Position numbers and translations under genes: made by a program. Below the pieces are notes generated by a model, which was not told the DNA's origin, did not search any database, and worked only from the letters and a program-made list of their open reading frames with translations. DNA of 12,751 bases from the NCBI GenBank assembly GCA_030619215.1, contig JAUXBV010000036.1, positions 1 to 12,751 of the forward strand. The letters run 5' to 3'. This DNA comes from Fibrobacterota bacterium. GTDB taxonomy: Bacteria; Fibrobacterota; Chitinivibrionia; Chitinivibrionales; JANQEN01. Positions 1-8,034 of this stretch are shown one piece after another (the first letter of the stretch is position 1; each line of letters begins with the position of its first letter).

Positions 1-1130
1 CATCTTTAAAAGTTAAGGGCGACCTCATTTCATCTTTAGAGCACAATGTAGAATCACCGATTGGCGGGAGGGGAAAGGGTGAGATATTTATAGATTATTC
101 CGTTACATCAGAGGGCTGGCATTTTCATAAAGCCCATGTGTTTATCCCAAAGGCATCACTTACAATTAAAACTTTTGTTCCAGATGACGTTAAGAATGTG
201 ACACTCAAAATTAATCTGGACAATCAACAGAGACTACATGTATCCATAAAAGGAAGGATTGACAAAAGACCGGTCAATATTATTTCGTCACATGTCATTC
301 CCGAAGGATTCGAACCTCTGATGTTCGGGCCTGTTAACTGCGGTGTCTTACAGATGAGAACGCCCGAAAAGGGGATAGATGTATTTGTACTGGGTTTTAT
401 GGAAAGGAAAAAGGGATATACTGCTGATATTGAATTCGCACCGCGCAAGCCTTTTAATGCATTTACCGTTTCCGGTCCGGCGGATAAACCAAAAATAACA
501 GGTACCCTGATATTACGGAGCCTGGAGTTCACGTTCCCCCTTGTTGAAGATGCTCCATTCCCGGAAAATATTATCTGGGATATGGATGTCCGCACGGGAA
601 ACAGAAAGGTTCTCTATTTCTATAATGTCGGCGGTAAAAGGCGGCGGTTGATACGCTTTGCAGAGTGTTATCCGGACCCGTCTTCAACACTCGTCAAAGT
701 ACGGGGAAGCTTTGCTGACGGATCATTCAAGATGCTTGGCAAAATACGATCCTATAGGGGATATATTTTTTATGGAAGAAATTTCAACAGAAATTTTAAG
801 GTGGGCGTGGATTTCGTACCTCAGAAAACAGAGGATGGCAGGGAATATGATAATATGCCGGTTATATGGGGAAGTGCAGAGGCATTTTCCGATACGAGCC
901 GTTTTGATCGAATTAAAGTAACGTTACTGACCCGCGATAAAAACACCGGTGCCCTGCAGGAAAAAGGAAGATTTAATGATATTACTTTCCGGGTCTCTTC
1001 AGATTATAAAGAGATCCCAGGTGAAGCTGAGATGGAGTTTATCGCGAAGCCGGGCTCGAATTCATCACTTTTCAGAAGGTTAGGAAGAAAGCCGGCGAGA
1101 TGGTGTCAAGTTTCGGGGATCAGTATCTAA
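1..1130 (+). CDS. tamB: TamB-like translocation/assembly protein (DUF490), 5'-partial, upstream part of a frameshifted gene
   Basis: The reading frame with codons starting at position 3 is open from the left edge to the TAA at 1128-1130, so this is the interior of a longer gene that begins outside the window. A GTG at 138 lies inside the continuous frame and is not a convincing start. The visible ~375 residues are rich in alternating beta-strand patterns, with the late-TamB features of a 'MPVIWGSAEAFSDTSRFD' strand followed by 'DITFRVSSDYKEIPGEAEME'. TamB family proteins are long beta-helical proteins anchored in the inner membrane that cross the periplasm; they are implicated in outer-membrane protein assembly and phospholipid transport, often next to a BamA-family gene, as here. 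The last ~26 residues (from about 1050) lose the family pattern and run to a premature stop. The family C-terminus continues in another frame, so a one-base loss is likely. Family assignment is from pattern recognition, not a search. Confidence 0.72.
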   Translation, partial: SLKVKGDLISSLEHNVESPIGGRGKGEIFIDYSVTSEGWHFHKAHVFIPKASLTIKTFVPDDVKNVTLKINLDNQQRLHVSIKGRIDKRPVNIISSHVIPEGFEPLMFGPVNCGVLQMRTPEKGIDVFVLGFMERKKGYTADIEFAPRKPFNAFTVSGPADKPKITGTLILRSLEFTFPLVEDAPFPENIIWDMDVRTGNRKVLYFYNVGGKRRRLIRFAECYPDPSSTLVKVRGSFADGSFKMLGKIRSYRGYIFYGRNFNRNFKVGVDFVPQKTEDGREYDNMPVIWGSAEAFSDTSRFDRIKVTLLTRDKNTGALQEKGRFNDITFRVSSDYKEIPGEAEMEFIAKPGSNSSLFRRLGRKPARWCQVSGISI

Positions 1131-1549
1131 ACAGGTATTTACTGCAGCGACTGGAAAGAAGACTGGCAAGAAGATTAGGACTTGATGTTGTCAGCTTGGA
1201 AACATCTATTGCGTCTAATTATTTTAATTACTTTTATAATAATCCGGATCACCTGGGTGACCTGGCTGAAAAGTGGGATTATCTCGCTTTTGCAAATATC
1301 GGCGTTACGGTAGGAAGATATTTTTTAAGGGACAGAATATTTCTTAAGTGGAGAACAGAGTTAATTCCCAATAACTTAGTATTGACACCTGAGCATAATA
1401 TTGGTTTTGAATATCAACCGATTGAATACTTTTGGCTTGATTTCAACTATGGATTTTACAAGGATGAAGACGTCCTTGTTAATAATCCAAAGTTGCTTAT
1501 GCAGCTTAGACTCCCAATCGGCAGGTTTCGTAAGGTATTTGACTTTTAA
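1100..1549 (+). CDS. tamB: TamB-like C-terminal domain (DUF490), downstream part of the frameshifted gene
   Basis: This frame (codons at positions 2 mod 3) is open from 1031 to the TAA at 1547-1549; the first ATG is at 1100. Its content matches the end of TamB proteins: an amphipathic stretch with 'RRLARRLGLDVVSLET', then 'GVTVGRYFLRDRIFLKW', then paired strands ending 'EHNIGFEYQPIEYFWLDFNY' and 'LMQLRLPIG'. No good Shine-Dalgarno precedes ATG 1100, and the codons just upstream in this frame (1049 onward, reading AGLEFITF) continue the protein smoothly from the other frame. I therefore read it as the distal part of the same protein rather than an independent gene. It may be a true pseudogene break, a sequencing or assembly indel, or less likely programmed frameshifting. 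The C-terminal domain is the part that contacts the BamA-type partner in known TamA/TamB systems. bamA starts 83 bases downstream. Confidence 0.68.
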   Translation: MVSSFGDQYLNRYLLQRLERRLARRLGLDVVSLETSIASNYFNYFYNNPDHLGDLAEKWDYLAFANIGVTVGRYFLRDRIFLKWRTELIPNNLVLTPEHNIGFEYQPIEYFWLDFNYGFYKDEDVLVNNPKLLMQLRLPIGRFRKVFDF

Positions 1550-1632
1550 TTGGATATAATAAAATTTATCTTTTGGGTTAACGTAATAATTTTTAATAAC
1601 TACAATTTGTTTATTATGATTATGGAGAATTA

Positions 1633-3885
1633 ATGTATAAGCAACCCATAGCAACGCTTATTTTTTTACTGGTTCTATTTACGGATTCTTTTTCAAAAAT
1701 TCTGGATACACTCGTTATTGAGGGCCTTGATATAAATAAGCCTCATGTTGTTCTGAATAATATTTCTCTTCAAAAAGGATCAGCATTTACCGCTATTGAC
1801 GTCCAAAAAGCCGTTAAGTCATTATATCGCCTCGGATTATTCAAAGATATAGAGGTTCATATTTTAACTGAAACTGATACATCCGCGTCTCTTATGCTAA
1901 AGATTACGGAAAATCCTATTTGTGAATCCATTGAATTTATGGGCTATAAAAAGCTGAAGCAGAAGGAGCTGGAGGAGAAGATAACCCTGAACAAGGGTCA
2001 GGTAATCAGTGACGCCCTGGTGCATGAGAATATTAATCTCCTTAGGCATGCCTATTCCGAAGAGGGATTTTTACTTGCTGATGTTACCTGTGAGCTCATA
2101 GAGACAAAGGTGCCCGGGAATGTAATTGTTAAATTTGTTATTAAAGAGGGGAAAAAGATCAGAGTTAAAAATATTACATTCAGTGGAAATAAGGTCGTTA
2201 AAACAAAAAAGCTGAAAAGGAAGTTTAAGACAAAGCAGAAGCGATTTTTCGGCACAGGAGAGTTCAATAAAGATTTATACCGGAAACACCTTGATTCTCT
2301 TATGTTTTATTATTACGACCAGGGATACCTGGATGCCAAGATTGTTAGTGACAGTGTCTGGTATGCGGAAAATGTGCGAGACATTTTTATTGATATTAAG
2401 CTGCAGGAAGGAAAAAGGTATTATGCGGGGGATTTTTTCTTTACCGGCAATACAGTTTTAGAAGAGGAGGCCCTGGAAAGCCGTATTGCGATGAAAAAGG
2501 GGAAGCCTTTTAATAAAACCAAGTTTGAAATGACAAAGATGTTAATCTCCAATGCATATCGTGAGGAGGGATATCTTTGGATTCAGATAGAGGAACAGAA
2601 CCAGTATAGAAATGATACTATTGACGTGACGTTTAATATTGTTGAAGGCCGGCCCGCCATTGTTCGGAAGGTTGATATCAAAGGGAATGATAAAACACGC
2701 GAGAAGGTGATACGCAGGGAATTGCGCATTTATCCGGGGCAGAAATATAAGCAGTCACGAATGGAGAGAAGCATCAGGGAAATCATGCAGCTCAATTACT
2801 TTGATAATGTGAGCCCTGACCTTCGGCCCAACGATGACGGAACAATAGACCTTGTTTACACGGTGAGAGAGAAGGAGAATATCGGGCAATTCTCAGCGGG
2901 GGTAATGTACAGCCAGGTCGATAAACTCGGTGGAAATTTTAATATTGTCATTCCTAATTTTCGGGGGGCGGGACAACAGCTTGATGCTAGTGTTGAATAT
3001 TCCAAGTATAGAAAAAGTTATTCACTAGGTTTTCTGGAGCCATGGATTTTTGATACGCCGACCTCTTTTTCAATTCGCGGCTTCTACAGTAAATTTGAAA
3101 ATCCATATTACAATTATCAATATCATAGCGTAGGTATTGAGCTGGGAAGCGGAAGACGGTTGAAATGGCCGGATGATTATTTCCGTGCATTTGTTAAATA
3201 CCGCCTCAGTTTTGAAGAAGATATCAGGCCTGTTGAAGGAGATATAGGTAACCTTACTTTATTAAAAGAAGGAATACTAAGCAGGTTGTCTTTGTTAATA
3301 GAAAGAAATGATACTGATATCCCCAATTTTCCTAACAGAGGGTCAATCCTCTCGTTAAATACCTATGTGGCAGGAATTGGGGGTGATTATAATTTTGTTA
3401 AGGGAATCGTCGGGTATGACTGGTATTTCCCTCTATTCTGGAAAGTTATTCTGGGAATGAAGTCAAAATTTGGATTAATCAGCTCTATTGGCGACAGGGG
3501 AAAAATTGCCCGCTCAGACCTGTTTGCCGCGGGAGGCACCTATTATGATTTCCAGATAAGAGGGTATACTGAAGGCGCATTTGGCAGGTGGAGTAACCAT
3601 GGACTCTCAGGGCTTACCTTTTCCGGCGAGATTCGCTTCCCCATTCTTGAACAACAGTTATATCTTGCAGCTTTCGGAGATTTGGGTAATGTATGGGATG
3701 ATCTTGCAGAGATAGATATTGCAGATATGTACCCGGGGGTTGGTTTTGGATTCAGGCTCATGCTGCCGATGATCGGCCTTCTTGGGTTCGATTTTGCATG
3801 GGGTTTAAAGGATCCCAATGATCCCCATTTTGGAGGAGATCCGAGTGGGTTTATTCCTCATTTTCTTATGAATAGAGGTTTTTAA
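1633..3885 (+). CDS. bamA: BamA, outer-membrane protein assembly factor
   Basis: 750 residues, close to the usual BamA length. The start ATG at 1633 has GGAGA at 1624-1628 and gives a signal peptide (hydrophobic residues about 7-16, cleavage near residue 21). Five POTRA domains follow at roughly 24-94, 95-174, 175-262, 263-342 and 343-414, each with the strand-helix-helix-strand pattern and the repeating 'G(N/Y)...' strand such as 'ITFSGNKVV' and 'VDIKGNDKT'. The remainder (about 415-750) is the Omp85 beta-barrel. The loop-6 (V/I)RG(F/Y) signature is present as I642-R643-G644-Y645, and the protein ends in a C-terminal Phe after a final amphipathic strand, the usual outer-membrane targeting signal. 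BamA inserts beta-barrel proteins, including the LPS transport pore, into the outer membrane. It sits between tamB and skp, both acting in the same process. No clear terminator follows it. Confidence 0.96.
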   Translation: MYKQPIATLIFLLVLFTDSFSKILDTLVIEGLDINKPHVVLNNISLQKGSAFTAIDVQKAVKSLYRLGLFKDIEVHILTETDTSASLMLKITENPICESIEFMGYKKLKQKELEEKITLNKGQVISDALVHENINLLRHAYSEEGFLLADVTCELIETKVPGNVIVKFVIKEGKKIRVKNITFSGNKVVKTKKLKRKFKTKQKRFFGTGEFNKDLYRKHLDSLMFYYYDQGYLDAKIVSDSVWYAENVRDIFIDIKLQEGKRYYAGDFFFTGNTVLEEEALESRIAMKKGKPFNKTKFEMTKMLISNAYREEGYLWIQIEEQNQYRNDTIDVTFNIVEGRPAIVRKVDIKGNDKTREKVIRRELRIYPGQKYKQSRMERSIREIMQLNYFDNVSPDLRPNDDGTIDLVYTVREKENIGQFSAGVMYSQVDKLGGNFNIVIPNFRGAGQQLDASVEYSKYRKSYSLGFLEPWIFDTPTSFSIRGFYSKFENPYYNYQYHSVGIELGSGRRLKWPDDYFRAFVKYRLSFEEDIRPVEGDIGNLTLLKEGILSRLSLLIERNDTDIPNFPNRGSILSLNTYVAGIGGDYNFVKGIVGYDWYFPLFWKVILGMKSKFGLISSIGDRGKIARSDLFAAGGTYYDFQIRGYTEGAFGRWSNHGLSGLTFSGEIRFPILEQQLYLAAFGDLGNVWDDLAEIDIADMYPGVGFGFRLMLPMIGLLGFDFAWGLKDPNDPHFGGDPSGFIPHFLMNRGF

Positions 3886-3902
3886 CTTTTTATAATAAGC
3901 TA

Positions 3903-3927
3903 TGTTATATTTTAGTAAGTTCATTTC
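3903..3927 (+). repeat. 25-base direct repeat, copy 1 (bamA-skp gap)
   Basis: A perfect 25-base direct repeat whose core is TTATATTTTAGTAAGTTC. Copy 1 starts 18 bases after the bamA stop; copy 2 is at 4038-4062, just before the skp ribosome binding site. The identity ends abruptly on both sides. The start of this copy (ATGTTATAT, 3902-3910) is also the exact reverse complement of ATATAACAT at 3982-3990, so it could pair with it in RNA. Confidence 0.85.
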
Positions 3928-3997
3928 TTCGTTATGCTAAAGCACAAGGTACAAATTTACCCAGTGCCCTTTAGGGTATTTATATAACATTATGTAA

Positions 3998-4030
3998 AAG
4001 CAGAAAGTCTATTTCCATAGCCTTCTGCTT
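3998..4030 (+). other. Stem-loop in the bamA-skp intergenic region
   Basis: AAGCAGAA at 3998-4005 pairs perfectly with TTCTGCTT at 4023-4030. Inside the loop, CTAT (4009-4012) can pair with ATAG (4017-4020) around TTCC. The hairpin is not followed by a clean U-tract (next bases AACATACTG), so it is not a standard rho-independent terminator. It could be a weak terminator, an RNA processing or stabilising element, or part of the interspersed repeat that it sits in. Confidence 0.6.
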
Positions 4031-4037
4031 AACATAC

Positions 4038-4062
4038 TGTTATATTTTAGTAAGTTCATTTC
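4038..4062 (+). repeat. 25-base direct repeat, copy 2 (upstream of skp)
   Basis: Identical over 25 bases to 3903-3927. It ends 24 bases before the skp Shine-Dalgarno AAGGAGA (4087-4093). The first eight bases TGTTATAT can pair with ATATAACA at 3982-3989, the same segment that copy 1 can pair with, so the two pairings would exclude each other. Confidence 0.85.
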
Positions 4063-4099
4063 ATCTTTTTATCATAATATTGAAAAAAGGAGAACGTAT

Positions 4100-4621
4100 A
4101 TGAGTAAACCGTTATGTGGTTCAAAGTGCCTCTTGATAGTACTTGGCATTGTATTCTTCAGTTTTGCAGAGCTAAAGATTGGCTATATTAATTCTGACAG
4201 AATAATAAATGAATACCAGGGTACAAAGGAAGCTCAGGAAAAATTCAACAAGGAAGTAGCGAAATGGGAGCAGGAAGCATCAGAGCGCCAGAAGGAAATA
4301 AAAACTAAGAAAGAACAGTTGGATAAACAGAGCCTGCTCTTAAGCTCTGAGCGTAAAAAGGAGTTAGAGAGTCAATTGGAGCAGGAGTTGATAGAATATA
4401 ATAAATTTCTGCAGGAGAAATTCGGCCAGCAGGGAGATGCTGTTAAAAAAAATGAAGAACTGTTAAAGCCAATTATGGAGAAAGTAAATAAAATACTCGA
4501 AAAAATTGCTAAAGATGAGAATTATGATTTTATATTTGATGGACGGTACAGTTTGGCTTATGCGAAGAAAGCCTATGATATAACAGAAAAAGTTATTCTG
4601 ATCCTTAACAAAGAGCAGTAG
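4100..4621 (+). CDS. skp: OmpH/Skp-family periplasmic chaperone
   Basis: 173 residues, normal for the Skp/OmpH family. The ATG at 4100 has a strong AAGGAGA six bases upstream. Residues 1-23 form a signal peptide ending S-F-A before Glu24. The mature start 'LKIGYINSDRIINEY' is the classic OmpH beginning. It is followed by a long charged, Glu/Lys/Gln-rich helical stretch (about 40-130) that makes the coiled-coil tentacles, and the closing strand 'YDFIFDGRYSLAYAKKAYDIT', which packs with the N-terminal strand in the trimer body. Skp holds unfolded outer-membrane proteins in the periplasm and passes them to the BamA machine encoded just upstream. The lpxD start is only five bases after its stop, so the two are probably co-transcribed. 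Confidence 0.93.
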   Translation: MSKPLCGSKCLLIVLGIVFFSFAELKIGYINSDRIINEYQGTKEAQEKFNKEVAKWEQEASERQKEIKTKKEQLDKQSLLLSSERKKELESQLEQELIEYNKFLQEKFGQQGDAVKKNEELLKPIMEKVNKILEKIAKDENYDFIFDGRYSLAYAKKAYDITEKVILILNKEQ

Positions 4622-4626
4622 ATATT

Positions 4627-5664
4627 GTGAAGCTTTCGGAAATAGCACTCCTTCTTAATTGCAGTGTTCCTGATGAAGTGGCAGGTAAGGAGATTACCGG
4701 CATTACATCCGTTGATCAAGCTGATGATACAAGTATAACCTTTCTATCTGATGCGAAAATTAAGGATGTTGCAGCTTCAAGCAATGCTACTGTTATAATT
4801 GTAAAGAAAGGTACACTCATCAACGGCAAGATAAACCTTGAGGTTGACGATCCTTATTTGGGTTATGCCAAAGTAGCACAACTGTTTGAAGATACGACTC
4901 CTCTTTTTGAAGGCCCTGTTCATCCATCTGCAATTGTTGATCCCTCTTCAAGGATTGATCCGTCAGTATTTATTGGCCCGGGGAGTGTTGTAGGGAAGGA
5001 ATGCCTGATAGGGGAGAATACCATTGTCGGAGCCCGTTGTGTTATAGAAAACAACTCCAGGATTGGTTCGGACTGCCGTATAGATTCAGGTGTTATTATC
5101 CGCAGGGATACGATTATCGGCAATCGCGTCATTATTCAGTCGGGCGCGGTTATCGGCAGCGAGGGTTTTGGAAATGCGATGGAAAACGGTAAATTTGTCC
5201 GTATTCCCTGTTTTGGAAATGTTGTCATTGAGGATGAAGCTGAGATCGGTGCGAATGTTACGGTAGACCGGGGAAATTTTAAACCTACTATAATCCGGAG
5301 AGGCGCACGTATCGATAATCTTGTCCAGGTTGCCCATAATGTAGAAGTTGGTGAGGATTCGGCAATAGCGGGACAGGCAGGCATTTCAGGAAGTACCAGG
5401 ATTGGCAAGGGCGTATTGATTGCAGGCCAGGCGGGATTAGTTGGACACATTGAGATCGGTGACGGGGCATTCATTGGCGCCAAGGCCGGTGTCAGTAAAA
5501 GTGTTAAGCCCGGCGAAAAGGTTACGGGCTACCCGGCGCGCGACCTGATGAAAATGCGCCGGATTGAGGCTGCTCAACTATACCTTCCTGAAATGAAAAG
5601 GGAATTGAGAAAAATAAGGAAAGAAATAGAGGAACTGAAAGATTTACAAAAGAATAATAAATAA
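4627..5664 (+). CDS. lpxD: LpxD, UDP-3-O-acyl-glucosamine N-acyltransferase
   Basis: 345 residues, the family's usual length. It catalyses the third step of lipid A synthesis, transferring a 3-hydroxyacyl chain from ACP to the 2-amino group of UDP-3-O-acyl-glucosamine. The start is the GTG at 4627, which gives the typical 'MKLSEIALLLNC' beginning; the Shine-Dalgarno is weak and translation is probably coupled to skp, whose stop is five bases upstream. Residues 1-95 are the uridine-binding N-terminal domain. About 98-300 are left-handed beta-helix hexapeptide repeats (many I/V-G-x-x patterns). H237 in 'VAHNVEVG' matches the catalytic His239 of E. coli and H274 in 'LVGHIEIG' matches His276. The C-terminus (305-345) is a charged helix, as expected for the ACP-binding extension. 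Confidence 0.95.
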   Translation: MKLSEIALLLNCSVPDEVAGKEITGITSVDQADDTSITFLSDAKIKDVAASSNATVIIVKKGTLINGKINLEVDDPYLGYAKVAQLFEDTTPLFEGPVHPSAIVDPSSRIDPSVFIGPGSVVGKECLIGENTIVGARCVIENNSRIGSDCRIDSGVIIRRDTIIGNRVIIQSGAVIGSEGFGNAMENGKFVRIPCFGNVVIEDEAEIGANVTVDRGNFKPTIIRRGARIDNLVQVAHNVEVGEDSAIAGQAGISGSTRIGKGVLIAGQAGLVGHIEIGDGAFIGAKAGVSKSVKPGEKVTGYPARDLMKMRRIEAAQLYLPEMKRELRKIRKEIEELKDLQKNNK

Positions 5665-5688
5665 GTTTTCAAAAGGCGGATTTTTCAT

Positions 5689-7059
5689 ATGGCGTTACAA
5701 CAAACCATAAAGAAGCCTGGTACATTAACGGGGACAGGACTGCATACAGCGGCACATGCTAAGATAACGATAAATCCTGCCCCGGAGAATTACGGCATTC
5801 GCTTTGTGCGGAACGATTTGGACGGCTACCCCGAGATCATTGCCGACATCGATAACGTTGTCGACAATTCGAGAGGTACTGCCATAGGTCAAGATGACGT
5901 TGTTATTTATTCTATTGAACATATCATGTCTGCTTTTGCGGGGCTGGGTATTGATAACTGCAGGGTCGAGGTTAACGCCCAGGAAATTCCCCTTATGGAT
6001 GGCAGTGCACTGCCTTTTGTCGAGCTTATTAAACGGGTCGGCATAAAAGAACAGGCAGCGCAGCGTGAGTTCCTGGTAATTGACAAACCGATGTGGCTTT
6101 ACAATAAAGATGATATTGCGTTAAGTGTGTTTCCTGCCAACCATTTCCATATCACCCTGATGGTAGATTATAATCATCCTGCCATTGGTGCGCAGCATAC
6201 AACACTTTTCAGCCTCGACGATTATGCAAAGGACTTTGCTCCGGCCAGGACATTCTGTTTCCTCTCAGAAATTGAAAAGCTGCGGGAGCAGGGTCTTATA
6301 AAGGGCGGTACTATTGACAGTGCTGTTGTTGTGCAGGATATCCCGCTTTCAGAAGAACATCTGCAGTATATTTGTAAACTTTTCAATGAGACCCGTCCTT
6401 TAAAAGAGGGGAAAAATGGCTTTCTTAATAATACAAAACTGCTTTTTCCAAACGAGTTATGCAGGCATAAGGCAGTTGACTTAATCGGTGACCTCTACCT
6501 GCTCGGCAAGCCGATTTGCGGACACGTCCTGGGTGCACGTACCGGACATGCCGCGAATATTGAGCTTGCAAAAAAGATACGCGCATACATAAAAAAGCGG
6601 GATAGTGAAAAGAGTAAAAAAGGAGGGGCGCCCATTATTGACTATAATGAAATACTGGAAATTCTGCCTCATAGATACCCATTTCTTCTTGTTGACAGTG
6701 TTATCTCTATTGAGCCTGATAAGAGGATTACCGCAATTAAAAATGTCACCTTCAATGACAATTTCTTTCAGGGACATTTCCCGGGGAACCCGGTAATGCC
6801 GGGAGTATTACAGGTCGAGGCAATGGCGCAGGCCGGTGGAATAATGGCTTTTTATGGAAAGAAAAACCCTAAAGAGGATAGAATCCTTTTTATGGGTATC
6901 GATAAAGCTCGTTTCAGAGGCCGTGTAGTACCTGGTGATTGCCTGAGGATGGAAATCGAAATGCTCCAGCGCAGGAAGAGCTCGATGCGATTCGCCGGTA
7001 AATGTTATGTTAAGGACCATCTTGTCTGTGAAGCTGAATTAATGGCTATGATTGGTTAA
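5689..7059 (+). CDS. lpxC/fabZ: Bifunctional LpxC-FabZ: UDP-3-O-acyl-N-acetylglucosamine deacetylase / 3-hydroxyacyl-ACP dehydratase
   Basis: 456 residues joining two enzymes. Residues 1 to about 305 are LpxC, the zinc deacetylase that makes the committed step of lipid A synthesis: H78 (in 'YSIEHIMSA'), H260 and D264 (in 'CRHKAVDLIGDL') are the metal ligands, and H287 (in 'ARTGHAAN') corresponds to the catalytic His. A short charged Lys/Ser linker (about 302-315) leads to FabZ (about 316-456), which dehydrates 3-hydroxyacyl-ACP in fatty acid synthesis: 'LPHRYPFLLVD', catalytic H363 in 'GHFPGNPVMPG' and E377 in 'QVEAMAQ'. Both active sites look intact. The two activities compete for or act near the same 3-hydroxyacyl-ACP pool. 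This fusion is known mainly from Bacteroidetes and related FCB phyla. AAGG at 5673-5676 precedes the ATG; spacing from lpxD is 24 bases. Confidence 0.96.
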   Translation: MALQQTIKKPGTLTGTGLHTAAHAKITINPAPENYGIRFVRNDLDGYPEIIADIDNVVDNSRGTAIGQDDVVIYSIEHIMSAFAGLGIDNCRVEVNAQEIPLMDGSALPFVELIKRVGIKEQAAQREFLVIDKPMWLYNKDDIALSVFPANHFHITLMVDYNHPAIGAQHTTLFSLDDYAKDFAPARTFCFLSEIEKLREQGLIKGGTIDSAVVVQDIPLSEEHLQYICKLFNETRPLKEGKNGFLNNTKLLFPNELCRHKAVDLIGDLYLLGKPICGHVLGARTGHAANIELAKKIRAYIKKRDSEKSKKGGAPIIDYNEILEILPHRYPFLLVDSVISIEPDKRITAIKNVTFNDNFFQGHFPGNPVMPGVLQVEAMAQAGGIMAFYGKKNPKEDRILFMGIDKARFRGRVVPGDCLRMEIEMLQRRKSSMRFAGKCYVKDHLVCEAELMAMIG

Positions 7060-7088
7060 AAATAATATAGAAAGGCTCCTGTTTACTT

Positions 7089-7880
7089 ATGGCTGTTACG
7101 ATCCACCCTACCGCACTGGTTAATTCAAAAGCCGAGCTCGGCGAAAATGTATATGTCGGCCCATTCTCCATTATTGAGAAAAATAGCGTTATAGGAGATG
7201 GATCCCGGATCGTCTCAAATGTTTTAATAGGCGAAAATACCATAATAGGGAAAAACTGTAACATATTTCATGGCGCTGTAATTGGGACGATTGCTCAGGA
7301 TCTTAAATATAAAGGCGAAGAGGCATGGCTTAAGATAGGGGATAATAACATTTTTAGGGAATATTGCACGATCAACCGTGGCACAATAGCGAATGGAAAG
7401 ACAGTCATTGGAAACAACTGCGCTTTTCTTGCCTATTGTCATGTCGGACATGATTGCATTATAGGGAATAATGTTATCGCATCAAACACTCTCAATATAG
7501 GCGGCCATGTCACAGTAGGAAATAATGTAGGATTTGGCGGTGTTGCGGCAGTACACCAATTCTGTAAAGTTGGAGATTTCGCTTATATTGGCGCATACGC
7601 AAAAGTCGTTAAGGATATAATCCCGTTTGCGCTTGTGGGCGGGGAAGTTGGCTCATTGAAGATCGTCGGAATTAATAAGGTTGGTCTTGAGCGCAATGGC
7701 TTTGATAGTAAACGGCGAAGAAAGATCATTAATTCATATAAAATCCTTTTTCAGGGTGATGGGACTGTTCAGGAGAGCATTGAGAAACTTTCTAAAGAGT
7801 TTCCCGGTGATGAGGATATAATATCAATTGTTAATTTTATAAAAAATTCAGAACGCGGTATTTACAAGATGAATATTTGA
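7089..7880 (+). CDS. lpxA: LpxA, acyl-ACP--UDP-N-acetylglucosamine O-acyltransferase
   Basis: 263 residues, standard length. It catalyses the first lipid A step, moving a 3-hydroxyacyl group from ACP to UDP-GlcNAc in the cytoplasm. Residues 1 to about 190 are the hexapeptide-repeat beta-helix; about 191-263 are the C-terminal helices ('GLERNGFDSKRRRKIINSYKILF'). H121 in 'VGHDCIIGN' is the catalytic His (E. coli His125), with H140 and H156 matching His144 and His160. 'QDLKYKGE' is the conserved substrate loop. The residue aligned with the E. coli hydrocarbon-ruler Gly173 is A169. The gene lies 29 bases after lpxC-fabZ with only GAAAGG (7071-7076) as a distant ribosome site. No lpxB follows; the next gene starts a separate unit. 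Confidence 0.95.
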   Translation: MAVTIHPTALVNSKAELGENVYVGPFSIIEKNSVIGDGSRIVSNVLIGENTIIGKNCNIFHGAVIGTIAQDLKYKGEEAWLKIGDNNIFREYCTINRGTIANGKTVIGNNCAFLAYCHVGHDCIIGNNVIASNTLNIGGHVTVGNNVGFGGVAAVHQFCKVGDFAYIGAYAKVVKDIIPFALVGGEVGSLKIVGINKVGLERNGFDSKRRRKIINSYKILFQGDGTVQESIEKLSKEFPGDEDIISIVNFIKNSERGIYKMNI

Positions 7881-8034
7881 ATTCTCCCGCCCAAGGTATA
7901 AGCTTTTTCAATAGGAAAAAATTATCATATAGACATTGTAGGAATAAAATGTTTTATAAACAATAAATAAAAATATGCAACGATTCTATATATAATATTT
8001 ATTTTGCGTAAAAAAGATTGTATAACCTTTTTTC

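Noticed and set aside
1040..1100. Programmed -1 ribosomal frameshift in tamB
   Set aside because: No slippery heptamer at the junction and no obvious downstream structure; a one-base indel explains the data more simply.
1539..1560. Possible promoter before bamA (TTGACT with TATAAT)
   Set aside because: The two boxes are only 10 bases apart, and no -35 fits the TATAAT at 1555-1560 at normal spacing. It might work as a -10 alone, but the evidence is too thin.
5136..5483. Long antisense ORF inside lpxD (115 residues)
   Set aside because: It is a shadow of the regular hexapeptide-repeat coding sequence; the sense strand has a complete LpxD with its catalytic His.
7904..7920. TTTTTC/GAAAAA hairpin after lpxA as a terminator
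   Set aside because: Only six mostly A-T pairs and no U-tract after the stem.
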